Of a stretch of DNA of 64,000 nt, positions 44,664 to 53,157 are shown piece by piece; position 1 is the stretch's first letter; each line of letters starts with the position of its first letter. This stretch comes from Rhodobacteraceae bacterium UBA1943 (GTDB lineage: Bacteria > Pseudomonadota > Alphaproteobacteria > Rhodobacterales > Rhodobacteraceae). The stretch lies in contig DDEX01000035.1 of NCBI GenBank assembly GCA_002336845.1, forward strand, positions 4,038 to 68,037. Reading direction: 5' to 3'. The notes beneath the pieces were generated by a model. The model did no database searches. It saw nothing but the letters and a program-made list of their open reading frames with translations, and had not been told where the DNA came from. The position numbers and the translations under genes were made by a program.

Positions 44664-46152
44664 GTTCGGTGGCCTTTTCCGTGGTGCCCATGACAAGCCG
44701 CACGATGGCGGTCTCGGTGATCTCGGCCCCCTCCAAAACGCCCGCCATGCGGCCCTGCCGCATGACCAGAACGCGATCGGAAAGGCCCAGAATCTCGGGC
44801 ATGTCAGAGGAGATGACGATGACGCTGTGCCCGTCACGGGCGAGGCGGTCGATGAAATGGTAGATCTGGCTTTTGGTGCCGATGTCGATGCCGCGGGTTG
44901 GCTCATCGATGATGATCACCTCTGGCTCTGCCAGCATGGTCTTGGCCAGCAAGACCTTTTGCTGGTTGCCGCCCGACAGGTTACCCACCACCATATCACG
45001 CTTGGGTGCGCGGATGTCGAAATCGGCGATTGCCTGGGTCAGCGCCGCCTCTTCTGCTGCGCGCGATACCAGAGGGGTGCCGAAACGGTCCAGCGTGGAC
45101 AGCGTCAGGTTCTCGCGCAGCGTCTTGGCCAGCAGCAGGCCGCGTTCCTTGCGGTCTTCGGTCAGATAGGCCAGCCCCTGTTCCGCAGCCCCTGCGATCG
45201 AGCGGATCGTGGTTTCCGCCCCGTTGCGCAGCACCGTGCCCGAATGGCGGCGCAGGCCCACAAGCCCCTCGGCCAGTTCGGTGCGGCCCGATCCGACAAG
45301 GCCGGAAATCCCCAGCACCTCGCCACGGCGCAGGGCAAAGCCGATACCGGAAACCAGCGGCGGCACCGCAAAATCGCGCAGTTCCAGCACCACGGGGCCA
45401 AACTCGCTGCGGCGGGGCGGAAAGATGTCTTTCAGATCGCGGCCCACCATTGCGGTGGCCATACCGTCCTCGGTCATCTCGCCGCGCAGGGCCTGACGCA
45501 CCACAGCGCCATCGCGCAGCACGGTGATGCGGTCGGCCAGATGCGCCACCTCATCCAGCCGGTGAGAGGTGTAGAGCAGGGCCACACCCTGTTCGCGTAG
45601 CCGGTCGATCTGGCGGAACAGCACCTCCACCTCATGCCCGGTCAAAACGGCGGAGGGTTCGTCCATGATCAGCACCCGAGCCTTGCGCGACAGGGCCTTG
45701 GCAATCTCGACCATCTGACGGTCGGATACCGGCAGGTCGCGGATGCGGGCATCGGGGCTGACGCGGCATTCAAGCTGATCCAGCAGCGCCTGCGTCGCGG
45801 CCCGCATAGCCTTGTGATCCAAGAGCCAGCCGCCCATCTCGCGGCCCAGCCAGATGTTCTGGTTGACGGTCAGGTCGGCCGCCAGATTGAATTCCTGATG
45901 GATGACGACGATGCCTTGCGCCTCGGCTTCTGCCCCATTGTGATAGGTGGCGGGTTTGCCCTCGAACAGAACCTGACCGGAAGTGGGCGCCAGAAAGCCG
46001 CCCAGAATCTTCATGATCGTCGATTTTCCTGCGCCATTCTCACCGATCAGGGCGTGAACCTCGCCGGGATGAAGGGCAAAGTCGATGCCGTGCAGAATTT
46101 CGATCGGACCGAAACTTTTCCGCACGTCCTGAAGGGTAAGGATCGCGGTCAT
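44656..46152 (-). CDS. Sugar ABC transporter ATPase (RbsA type, double ABC domain)
   Basis: 498-residue ATPase. First cassette: Walker A GENGAGKST, signature-like LPVSDRQMVEIAKAL, Walker B VLIMDEPSAV. Second cassette: GLVGSGRTE in place of Walker A, signature LSGGNQQKV, VIIIDEPTRGIDIGTK. The start ATG 46152 overlaps the Gfo/Idh stop (ATGA); a start four codons upstream is possible but would lie inside that gene. Confidence 0.93.
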   Translation of the reverse strand: MTAILTLQDVRKSFGPIEILHGIDFALHPGEVHALIGENGAGKSTIMKILGGFLAPTSGQVLFEGKPATYHNGAEAEAQGIVVIHQEFNLAADLTVNQNIWLGREMGGWLLDHKAMRAATQALLDQLECRVSPDARIRDLPVSDRQMVEIAKALSRKARVLIMDEPSAVLTGHEVEVLFRQIDRLREQGVALLYTSHRLDEVAHLADRITVLRDGAVVRQALRGEMTEDGMATAMVGRDLKDIFPPRRSEFGPVVLELRDFAVPPLVSGIGFALRRGEVLGISGLVGSGRTELAEGLVGLRRHSGTVLRNGAETTIRSIAGAAEQGLAYLTEDRKERGLLLAKTLRENLTLSTLDRFGTPLVSRAAEEAALTQAIADFDIRAPKRDMVVGNLSGGNQQKVLLAKTMLAEPEVIIIDEPTRGIDIGTKSQIYHFIDRLARDGHSVIVISSDMPEILGLSDRVLVMRQGRMAGVLEGAEITETAIVRLVMGTTEKATEHA

Positions 46153-47288
46153 AGCGTTATCCAAGCTGCATTCCGCTTGGCCGATTGCACGCAGGCCTCG
46201 ACAAAGCGCATCCCCTGCAAGCCATCGATAAGTGTCGGGTAGGTCACGCCATCGGGCACCGGCTGGCCTGCGTCATGGGCGCGAATGGCCTGCGCGGCCT
46301 CGGTGTAGATCGTGGCGAAGGCTTCCAGATAGCCTTCGGGGTGGCCACCGGGAACCCGGCTCACACGAGCAGCCTCGGGGCCAGCCCCCGCGCCGTTACG
46401 GGTGATCAGACGTTTTTCCTGTCCAAAGGGGGTGAACCACAACCGGTTAGGGTCTTCCTGCGACCACTCCAGGCCGCCCTTGTCGCCATAGATCCGCAGC
46501 CGCAGCCCATTTTCATTGCCCGGTGCCACCTGACTGCACCACAGGGTGCCCCTCGCGCCGCTGGCATAGCGCAGCATGACATGGGCATTGTCATCCAGTC
46601 GCCGCCCTGGAACGAAGGATGACAGATCGGCGGCCAGTGCCTGCGGCACCTCACCGCTGACAAAGGCGGCCAGATTATAGGCATGGGTGCCGATGTCGCC
46701 CAGCGCACCGCCCGCGCCGGACCGCGCCGGATCGGTGCGCCATTCGGCCTGTTTTGACCCCGCCGTCTCCACCGCCTCGGTCAACCAGTCCTGCGCATAC
46801 TCCACCTGCACCAGACGGATGCGCCCCAGATCGCCCGCCAACACCATGGCGCGGGCTTGGCGGACCATCGGATAGCCGGTGTAATTGTGGGTCAGGATGA
46901 ACAGGGCATTGGCCTTGTTCGCCACCGCCGACAGCCTTTTTGCCTCGGCCATTGTGGCGGTCAGCGGCTTGTCGCAGATCACATGGATGTCGCGTTTCAG
47001 GAATTCGATCGCGGGGGCGGCGTGCATGTGGTTCGGGGTCACGATGGCCACGGCGCGAATGCCATCCTTGCGACGCGCTTCGCGGATCGCCATCTGGCGA
47101 AAATCGTCATAGTTGCGCGCCGGGTCCAGCCCCAGCTCGGTTCCCGAAGCGCGGGCCTTTTCCGGGGTCGAGGACAAGGCCCCCGCCACCAGACGGAACT
47201 GCCCGTCCAGCCGCGCTGCGATGCGGTGAACCGCGCCGATAAAGGCCCCCTGTCCACCGCCGACCATGCCAAGAGGGATGGGATTCAT
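46149..47288 (-). CDS. Gfo/Idh/MocA family oxidoreductase
   Basis: 379-residue NAD(P)-dependent sugar or inositol dehydrogenase-like protein. The N-terminal Rossmann motif reads GMVGGGQGAFIGAVHR; IVTPNHMHAAPA and the family signature CDKPLTATMAEA (K is catalytic) follow; the active-site region GALGDIGTHAYNLAAF supplies Asp and His. It overlaps the isomerase gene and the ATPase gene by 4 bp each. Gfo/Idh plus xylose-isomerase-like pairs next to sugar importers commonly oxidise and isomerise cyclitols or rare sugars; which one is unknown here. Confidence 0.9.
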   Translation of the reverse strand: MNPIPLGMVGGGQGAFIGAVHRIAARLDGQFRLVAGALSSTPEKARASGTELGLDPARNYDDFRQMAIREARRKDGIRAVAIVTPNHMHAAPAIEFLKRDIHVICDKPLTATMAEAKRLSAVANKANALFILTHNYTGYPMVRQARAMVLAGDLGRIRLVQVEYAQDWLTEAVETAGSKQAEWRTDPARSGAGGALGDIGTHAYNLAAFVSGEVPQALAADLSSFVPGRRLDDNAHVMLRYASGARGTLWCSQVAPGNENGLRLRIYGDKGGLEWSQEDPNRLWFTPFGQEKRLITRNGAGAGPEAARVSRVPGGHPEGYLEAFATIYTEAAQAIRAHDAGQPVPDGVTYPTLIDGLQGMRFVEACVQSAKRNAAWITL

Positions 47289-48343
47289 GGCGCCAGCCCC
47301 AGCATCTTGCGATTGGCGGCGCGGTCTGTGCCCGCGCCTGCGAAATCATCGAACGCCTTTTCGGTGACGCGGATGATGTGCGACTTGACGAAAGCGGCCC
47401 CCTCGCGTGCGCCGTCCTCGGGGTGCTTAAGGGCGCATTCCCACTCGACCACCGCCCAGCCGTCAAAGCCGTATTGGGTGAGCTTCGAGAACACGCCGCC
47501 GAAATCCACCTGCCCGTCGCCCAGGCTTCGGAACCGTCCCGCCCGGTTCACCCACGACTGGAAGCCGCCATAGACGCCCTGCCGCCCGGTCGGGTTCAAC
47601 TCGGCATCCTTCACATGGAACATGCGGATGCGGTCGTGATAAATGTCGATGTTTTCCAAATAGTTCAGGTGCTGCAAAACGTAATGCGACGGATCATAGA
47701 GCATGTTCGCGCGCGCATGGTTTCCGACGCGTTCAAGGAACATCTCATAACTGATGCCGTCGTGCAGATCCTCTCCGGGGTGGATTTCAAAGCACAGGTC
47801 CACGCCCATGTCCTCGGCATGGTTCAGGATCGGCGTCCAGCGGCGCGCAAGTTCGTCAAAGGCTTCCTCGACCAGACCGGCGGGACGCTGCGGCCAGGGA
47901 TAGACATAGGGCCAGGCCAGCGCGCCACTGAAGGTTGCTTGCGCTGTCAGGCCCAGATTGCGGCTGGCGGTCAGCGCCAGCTTCACCTGATCCACCGCCC
48001 AGGCCTGCCGCGCGACGGGGTTGCCCCGCACCGCCGGGGCGGCGAAACCGTCAAAGGCTGTGTCATAGGCCGGATGCACGGCGACCAACTGGCCCTGCAA
48101 ATGCGTTGAAAGTTCGGTCACGGCAATGCCGGCTTCGGCTGCCACGCCTTTGATCTCGTCGCAGTAATCCTTGGATGCTGCGGCCTTTTCCAGATCGAAC
48201 AGCCGGGCATCCCAACTGGGCAGTTGAACACCGGCATAACCACACTCTGCCGCCCAGCGGGTGATAGAGGCCCAGGTGTTGAAGGGTGCGGTATCGCCCG
48301 CGAACTGCGCCAGAAACAGCGCCGGACCTTTGATCGTTCGCAT
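47285..48343 (-). CDS. Sugar phosphate isomerase/epimerase (TIM barrel)
   Basis: 352-residue xylose-isomerase-like barrel. Metal ligands probably come from DLCFEIHPGED, MLYDPSHYVLQ, MFHVKDAEL and VVEWECAL. ATG 48343 follows GGGGAGGGG; a much longer in-frame extension upstream was rejected because it runs across the operators and into the divergent LacI gene. First gene of the importer operon. Confidence 0.88.
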   Translation of the reverse strand: MRTIKGPALFLAQFAGDTAPFNTWASITRWAAECGYAGVQLPSWDARLFDLEKAAASKDYCDEIKGVAAEAGIAVTELSTHLQGQLVAVHPAYDTAFDGFAAPAVRGNPVARQAWAVDQVKLALTASRNLGLTAQATFSGALAWPYVYPWPQRPAGLVEEAFDELARRWTPILNHAEDMGVDLCFEIHPGEDLHDGISYEMFLERVGNHARANMLYDPSHYVLQHLNYLENIDIYHDRIRMFHVKDAELNPTGRQGVYGGFQSWVNRAGRFRSLGDGQVDFGGVFSKLTQYGFDGWAVVEWECALKHPEDGAREGAAFVKSHIIRVTEKAFDDFAGAGTDRAANRKMLGLAP

Positions 48344-48364
48344 CAGCCCCTCCCCGAGCGTGAT

Positions 48365-48376
48365 GTAATCGGTTTC
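48365..48376. promoter_or_regulatory. LacI-type operator 1
   Basis: GTAATCGGTTTC fits the symmetric LacI-family pattern GNAANCGNTTNC. It lies 22 bp upstream of the isomerase start, in the divergent region with the LacI gene. Confidence 0.65.
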
Positions 48377-48396
48377 ATTTACGATAGACGAGCAAT

Positions 48397-48408
48397 GTAA
48401 ACGATTGC
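48397..48408. promoter_or_regulatory. LacI-type operator 2
   Basis: GTAAACGATTGC fits GNAANCGNTTNC. Its centre is 32 bp from operator 1, about three helical turns, so two dimers would bind the same face of the DNA. Confidence 0.65.
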
Positions 48409-48470
48409 AAGATGATTCCTGCGACCGAAATCTGATTGAGCAGCCCGATCCGGCGGCGTAGGGAAGAGCG

Positions 48471-49475
48471 ATGAAGAAATATCGTCCCAATATCAGCGAT
48501 GTCGCCCGTCTGGCGGGGGTTTCGACGGCCACGGTCAGTCGCGCCCTGTCAAACCCCTCGTTGGTCAGTGAGGCGACGCGCGAGGCGGTGCGCGGTGCGA
48601 TTGCGGCCACCGGATACCGGCTGAACGAAACGGCGCGCAACCTGCGGCATCGCCGGACAGGCGGCATCCTTGCGCTGGTTCCGAACCTGGCCAATCCGTT
48701 CTTTTCACAAATCCTGTCAGGCGTTGCCTCGGTTCTTGGCCCGGCTGGATACAATCTGCTGATTGCAGATACGCGCACCGCCGGGGCCGACCGGCTGCTG
48801 GATTACGCCGAACCGTCGCGCTCTGACGGGTTGATCATTCTGGATGGTTCCTTGCCGGTTTCTGCGCTGACCGGCCGTATTCCGATTGTTGAGGCTTGCG
48901 AATGGGTGCCCGGCCTTGTTGCCCCGCGCGTCAAGATCGACAATCGCTCGGCGGCGGGATTGGCGGTGCAACATCTTGCCGATCTTGGCCATGTGCGTAT
49001 CGGCCATGTCGTTGGGCCGGCAGGCAATGTTCTGAGCGTTGCGCGTCTGGCAGGTTATGAGGATGCGCTGCGCAGTCGTGGACTGCCGCTGGTGCAAAGT
49101 GCGATCTATCAGGGCGACTTTTCGCTGGAGTCTGGTCGCGCAGCCGCCGCCCTGTGGCTGCAACAACCCCAAGAAACGCGGCCGACGGCGTTGTTTCTTG
49201 CCTCTGATGCCATGGCTTGCGGTTTCATCGGCGAAGTACAGCGCCACGGGCTGACGGTGCCGCGTGATGTCTCGGTCGTGGGCTTCGACGATATCGAACT
49301 GATCGCTCATATCTCGCCGCCGCTGACCACGATCCGCCAGCCGCGCACGGCCATCGGGCAGGTGGCGGCAGAGCGGCTGTTGAATCGCTTGCGCAGCATC
49401 GATGATACGGATGAGGATACGATCCTGCCGGTCGAACTGATCATCCGTGCAAGCACCGCCGCCCCACGGCGCTGA
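48471..49475 (+). CDS. LacI family transcriptional regulator
   Basis: 334-residue LacI/GalR repressor. HTH about residues 8-28 (ISDVARLAGVSTATVSRAL), hinge helix (NETARNLRHRRTG) and a Peripla_BP-like ligand domain (VPNLANPFFSQILSG; GFDDIELIAHISPPLTTIRQP). It is divergent from the isomerase-Gfo/Idh-ABC operon with two LacI-type operators in between, so local control, probably induced by the imported sugar or its product. Confidence 0.93.
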   Translation: MKKYRPNISDVARLAGVSTATVSRALSNPSLVSEATREAVRGAIAATGYRLNETARNLRHRRTGGILALVPNLANPFFSQILSGVASVLGPAGYNLLIADTRTAGADRLLDYAEPSRSDGLIILDGSLPVSALTGRIPIVEACEWVPGLVAPRVKIDNRSAAGLAVQHLADLGHVRIGHVVGPAGNVLSVARLAGYEDALRSRGLPLVQSAIYQGDFSLESGRAAAALWLQQPQETRPTALFLASDAMACGFIGEVQRHGLTVPRDVSVVGFDDIELIAHISPPLTTIRQPRTAIGQVAAERLLNRLRSIDDTDEDTILPVELIIRASTAAPRR

Positions 49476-49546
49476 CCCATCGGCAAAGCCCGCGTCATCC
49501 GACCGCAAGGCCGATCATGTCCTATACACCGGGCACCTTCGGTTCG

Positions 49547-50191
49547 TCAGGCGGGCCGATCCTGTCCCGGGTTTCGGGTTTGCGATGCACGGCGCAGCGC
49601 CTCTTCCAGCTCGGCGATCCGGGCATCGCGGTTATGGATGGCTTCGGCCACATCCTCCGGATCCAGAAGGGGCGGGATATGGCGCGGACAGTTCGCATCC
49701 CAAGCCAGGATGTCAAAAACAAAGGCCCGTTCTGGCCGCCCTTTGGCATCCTCGGGCGTCAGTCGGGCCAGTAGTGCGCTGTCATTCTCAATCATCCGGG
49801 CACGGCCCCAAATCTTCACCCGTTGCTGGCGCGCATAGTCGATAAGGAACAGAAATGCCCGCGGATTGTCGATCAGGTTGCCTTGCGTGATGAACTGCCG
49901 GTTGCCGACCAGATCGGCGAAGCCAAGCGTTCTTGGCCCCAGAACCCTGAGAAAACCTTTCGGCCCGCCGCGGTGCTGGGCATAGGGATAGCCCAGCGGA
50001 TTGCTGGTAACGACATAAAGCGTGCGGACCTGCGCCGCGAAAGCGGCAAGTTCCGGCGTGACTGTCGTCTGCCAACCGCCCGCCGCCTCATGTCTGGCAT
50101 AGGCCGCGCGCGAACCGCGCTGTTCCTGCAAGGCCTTCACGGTCGGGGTAAAGGCGATGTCGCTGGAATAGACAAACCCTTCGTCAGTCAT
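49547..50191 (-). CDS. Pyridoxamine 5'-phosphate oxidase-fold flavin protein
   Basis: 214-residue split-barrel protein of the PNPOx-like family. Residues about 30-50 (SRAAYARHEAAGGWQTTVT) and the core segments TLYVVTSNPLGYPYAQHRGGPKGFLRVLG, NRQFITQGNLIDNPRAFLFLIDYARQQRVKIWG match FMN- or F420-type barrels. The C-terminal helix (VAEAIHNRDARIAELEEALRRAS) is a likely coiled coil. It follows the NTF2-like gene by 3 bp. Specific function unknown; general flavin-dependent oxidoreductase or stress protein. Confidence 0.8.
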   Translation of the reverse strand: MTDEGFVYSSDIAFTPTVKALQEQRGSRAAYARHEAAGGWQTTVTPELAAFAAQVRTLYVVTSNPLGYPYAQHRGGPKGFLRVLGPRTLGFADLVGNRQFITQGNLIDNPRAFLFLIDYARQQRVKIWGRARMIENDSALLARLTPEDAKGRPERAFVFDILAWDANCPRHIPPLLDPEDVAEAIHNRDARIAELEEALRRASQTRNPGQDRPA

Positions 50192-50194
50192 GAT

Positions 50195-50659
50195 CTATAG
50201 TCCCAGTTCTGTCAGGCCGGGATGATCGACCGGGCGCGGACCTTGAGGCCAATGGAACAGCCGTTCGGTTGCCGAGATCGTCAGATCATTGATCGATGCG
50301 ATGCGGCGGCGCATCAGACCTGCGGCATCGAATTCCCAGTTTTCGTTGCCATAGCTGCGAAACCAGCGACCGCTGTCGTTGCGCCATTCATAGGCAAAGC
50401 GCACTGCAATACGGTTGTCCTGCCAGGCCCAAACCTCCTTGATCAGGCGATAGTCCTGTTCGGTCGCCCATTTGCGAACCAGAAAGGCGGTGATCGCCGC
50501 ACGACCCTGAAAGAACTCGGCGCGGTTTCGCCACAGGCTGTCTTCGGTATAGGCCAACGCGACGCGAGCCGGATCGCGGCTGTTCCAGGCGTCTTCGGCC
50601 ATGCGGGCCTTTTGGGCGGCAGTCTCGGCGACAAAAGGGGGCAAGGGCGGACGGCTCAT
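50195..50659 (-). CDS. DUF1348 family NTF2-like protein
   Basis: 154-residue nuclear transport factor 2-like (SnoaL-type) cone fold: [35 protein letters not shown] and [25 protein letters not shown] are the DUF1348 marks. ATG 50659 has AAGGAG 8 nt upstream; an upstream in-frame start overlaps the hairpin at 50679. Its family has no assigned reaction. It forms a three-gene unit with the AhpD-like and PNPOx-like genes. Confidence 0.85.
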   Translation of the reverse strand: MSRPPLPPFVAETAAQKARMAEDAWNSRDPARVALAYTEDSLWRNRAEFFQGRAAITAFLVRKWATEQDYRLIKEVWAWQDNRIAVRFAYEWRNDSGRWFRSYGNENWEFDAAGLMRRRIASINDLTISATERLFHWPQGPRPVDHPGLTELGL

Positions 50660-50678
50660 GGCGAACTCCTTGAGGTGT

Positions 50679-50709
50679 GGCCGGGGGCAGGGTTGCCACA
50701 CCCCCGGCC
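50679..50709. terminator. Intra-operon hairpin
   Basis: GGCCGGGGG (50679-50687) and CCCCCGGCC (50701-50709) form a 9-bp stem between the AhpD-like gene and the DUF1348 gene. It probably attenuates read-through or stabilises the upstream mRNA. Confidence 0.6.
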
Positions 50710-50715
50710 TTGGGG

Positions 50716-51261
50716 TCAGGCGTTGACGGCGACGACCGGGAAGTCAACTTCGGTCCCGAAGACCTCGTTGATATAGTTCGTCAGGGTGTTCAGAGCGACA
50801 TGAGCCACGATCTCGACCAGTTCGGCATCGGAATAGCCTGCGGCGCGGACAGCGGAAAGTTCGGCGTCCGACACCATGCCACGGTTCTTCGTGACGCTGA
50901 TGGCAAAGCCGATCGCCGCGGCAACCTTTGCATTGCCCGACCCGCCCTTGCGGTTCATGGCAACCTCTGCCTCTGACAGCTTTACAAGGTTGGTGCCCAG
51001 GAAGGTGTGTGCAGCCAGGCAATAGCCGCAGCCATTGGCCTGAGCGACGGCAAGGGCAATGCCTTCGCGTACGGCAGCGGGCAGCTTGCCCTTGCCCAAT
51101 GCACCATTCAGTCCAAGATAGCCTTCCAGGGCTGCGGGGCTGTTGGCGACGATGCGAAACAGGTTCGGCACGCTGCCAAGTTGCTTGTTCACAGCCTCAA
51201 GCAGGGGGCGCGCGGCTTCGGGTGCGGCGTCGATGGTGGCTGGGGTGGGAATGCGGGACAT
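50716..51261 (-). CDS. Carboxymuconolactone decarboxylase/AhpD-like protein
   Basis: 181-residue alkylhydroperoxidase-like protein. The redox motif is complete: E67, then C78-x-x-C81 and H85 ([10 protein letters not shown]). It likely reduces peroxides or acts as a thiol oxidoreductase. AGGAG precedes ATG 51261. First gene of a three-gene unit, divergent from the LysR gene 118 bp away. Confidence 0.9.
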   Translation of the reverse strand: MSRIPTPATIDAAPEAARPLLEAVNKQLGSVPNLFRIVANSPAALEGYLGLNGALGKGKLPAAVREGIALAVAQANGCGYCLAAHTFLGTNLVKLSEAEVAMNRKGGSGNAKVAAAIGFAISVTKNRGMVSDAELSAVRAAGYSDAELVEIVAHVALNTLTNYINEVFGTEVDFPVVAVNA

Positions 51262-51378
51262 CGGTTTATCTCCTGAAGGCGCGGCATCTTGCCCGCCGTT
51301 CCCATGGAAATGATTGAAGCGACTTATAATGAGAATATAGATTACCTGCGTTACTTCATTGCATAAACCGGGATAATC

Positions 51379-52290
51379 ATGGATCGACTCGACATGATGA
51401 GGTGCTTCGTGGCCGTTGCCGATCATGGCAGCTTTGCTGCGGCGGCCCGCAAGCTGGGGCTTTCCACCTCGGCGCTGACGCGGCACGTTGCCGGGCTGGA
51501 GGACGACCTGTCCGCACAGCTTATGCGCCGCACCACCCGCGCGGTTAGCCTGACGGACGAGGGATCGAGGTTTCTGGACCGTGCCCGTGGCCTTCTGGCC
51601 GATTTCGACGAGGCGAAAACCGCCCTTGAGGGCAATGAAAAGGATTTGACCGGTCGGCTTGTTGTGACAGCACCCATCACCTTCGGCCGTATTCATGTCG
51701 CGCCGCTGCTTGCCCGCTTTGCTCGGTTGCATCCGCGGCTTGAGGTCGATCTTCAGGTCAGCGACCGTTTTGAAAGTCTGGTTGAGGATGGCATCGACGT
51801 GGCCTTCAGGATAGGGCACCTGTCCGATTCCACGGATATTGCCGTCAAGGTCGGGGCGGTGCGCCGCGTGCTGGTGGGGGCTCCGCAATATCTTGCCGGA
51901 GCGCCGGAGCTTCGGCAGCCGAATGATCTATTCGCACACCGCCTGATCGGGTTTCGCGCGATGACTCCGGCGGGGCAATGGGGCTTCTTTCCAAAAGCCG
52001 GGCCGGTGACCATTCGGCCTTCCGTGGCATTTTCCACCAACAGCGCAGATATCGCAATCGCTCATGCCTGCGGCGCAGGGGGGGTGACCCTTGCCCTCAG
52101 CTATCAGGTGTTCAGCCAACTGCAATCGGGCGGCCTGGTGCGGCAACTGGCCGATTGTGAACCACCGCCGATGCCCGTCAGCTTTGTCACCAGCGGAAAC
52201 AGGCGAATGCCAGCGCGTCTGCGGTTGCTTCTGGACATGATCCGCAGATCTGCCGACTGGGATTTCGCGCTTGAACCCGGAAAGGAATGA
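51379..52290 (+). CDS. LysR family transcriptional regulator
   Basis: 303-residue LysR regulator. The N-terminal winged HTH (MRCFVAVADHGSFAAAARKLGLSTSALTRHVAGLE) is complete, with the LysR substrate domain behind it (ITFGRIHVAPLLARFARLHP; DGIDVAFRIGHLSDS). It is divergent from the AhpD-like/DUF1348/PNPOx-like unit and probably controls it. This arrangement is common for xenobiotic- or redox-responsive loci. Confidence 0.92.
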   Translation: MDRLDMMRCFVAVADHGSFAAAARKLGLSTSALTRHVAGLEDDLSAQLMRRTTRAVSLTDEGSRFLDRARGLLADFDEAKTALEGNEKDLTGRLVVTAPITFGRIHVAPLLARFARLHPRLEVDLQVSDRFESLVEDGIDVAFRIGHLSDSTDIAVKVGAVRRVLVGAPQYLAGAPELRQPNDLFAHRLIGFRAMTPAGQWGFFPKAGPVTIRPSVAFSTNSADIAIAHACGAGGVTLALSYQVFSQLQSGGLVRQLADCEPPPMPVSFVTSGNRRMPARLRLLLDMIRRSADWDFALEPGKE

Positions 52291-52500
52291 GGGCTGCGGT
52301 GCCGCGACTGTACCCCCGGTTGCTATTGCTCCTTATGCTTTCGGCGGCAACAGGTCCGTGCTTGCAATCCCTGACAAGGCGCGGGCTGTTCATGGGCTCA
52401 TTGGGCAAGGAATTGGTCTCGTTGCCTGTGCGGGGACGGCGGGCAGATCGGCGTGAGTTGGACATTTCCGGTCGTCCGAGAACAGAGGAGGGCGGTGTGG

Positions 52501-53157
52501 TTATATGGTTTCCCAAAGCAGGCCCACGGCAATGCCGAGCAGGGTCAACCCACCCGCCCAGGCAAAGATTTCACGGGCCCGCTTGCTTCCGTTCAAGGTT
52601 TTCGTCATCGCCCCGCCCATGGCCGCGACAACAAGGTCCGATGGCACGGCCGTAAGGGGGACAAGACTGCCGAGGATCAGCAATTGCAGCGTGACATCGT
52701 CCCTTTCTGTCGGCGCGCCTCCCAGCGAAACGAAGGGTGGCAAGAACAGGGCGAAGAACAGAACCGTCTTGGGGTTGAGAAGCTCGACCAGTACGCCCTG
52801 CCACATGATGGCAAGCATTGGCCTGCGGCTGACTTCGTTCAGTGATATTTCTTGCTGGGCACTGGCATGGGCGTCGCGGATCATGCCGATGCCAAGCCAG
52901 ATCAGATAGGCCGATCCAAGATACCGCAACGCCAGCACCAGCCCGTCGAACCGGGCAAACAGGCTGGCCAGACCCAAGGCAGTTGCGATGGCCAGCACGA
53001 TGCCGCCCAGGCAAAGGCCAAGCGCCGAGGCAAGGCCAGCGGCGCGGCTTTGGCCAACGCTGCGCGACAGAACATACAGCATCGATGGCCCCGGCACCGC
53101 ACTCAGGGCAAAGCCGGCCAGGGCCACGGACAGAATGGATTGCAGGCTGGGCATCAT
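52501..53157 (-). CDS. LysE/RhtB family exporter
   Basis: 218-residue inner-membrane amino-acid exporter family protein with six hydrophobic segments. The N-terminal ALSAVPGPSMLYVLSRSVGQSRAAGLASALG is the LysE/RhtB signature, and VELLNPKTVLFFALFLPPFV is the second mark. Its ATG overlaps the oxygenase stop by 1 bp (TGATG), so the two are translated together; ATG 53154 is an equal alternative. Likely exports an amino acid or a derivative related to the oxygenase product. Confidence 0.9.
   Translation of the reverse strand: MMPSLQSILSVALAGFALSAVPGPSMLYVLSRSVGQSRAAGLASALGLCLGGIVLAIATALGLASLFARFDGLVLALRYLGSAYLIWLGIGMIRDAHASAQQEISLNEVSRRPMLAIMWQGVLVELLNPKTVLFFALFLPPFVSLGGAPTERDDVTLQLLILGSLVPLTAVPSDLVVAAMGGAMTKTLNGSKRAREIFAWAGGLTLLGIAVGLLWETI

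Noticed and set aside
47285..48778. Longer form of the sugar isomerase starting at 48778
   Set aside because: It would run through both LacI operators and antisense to the LacI gene; the family N-terminus begins at 48343 behind a strong ribosome binding site.
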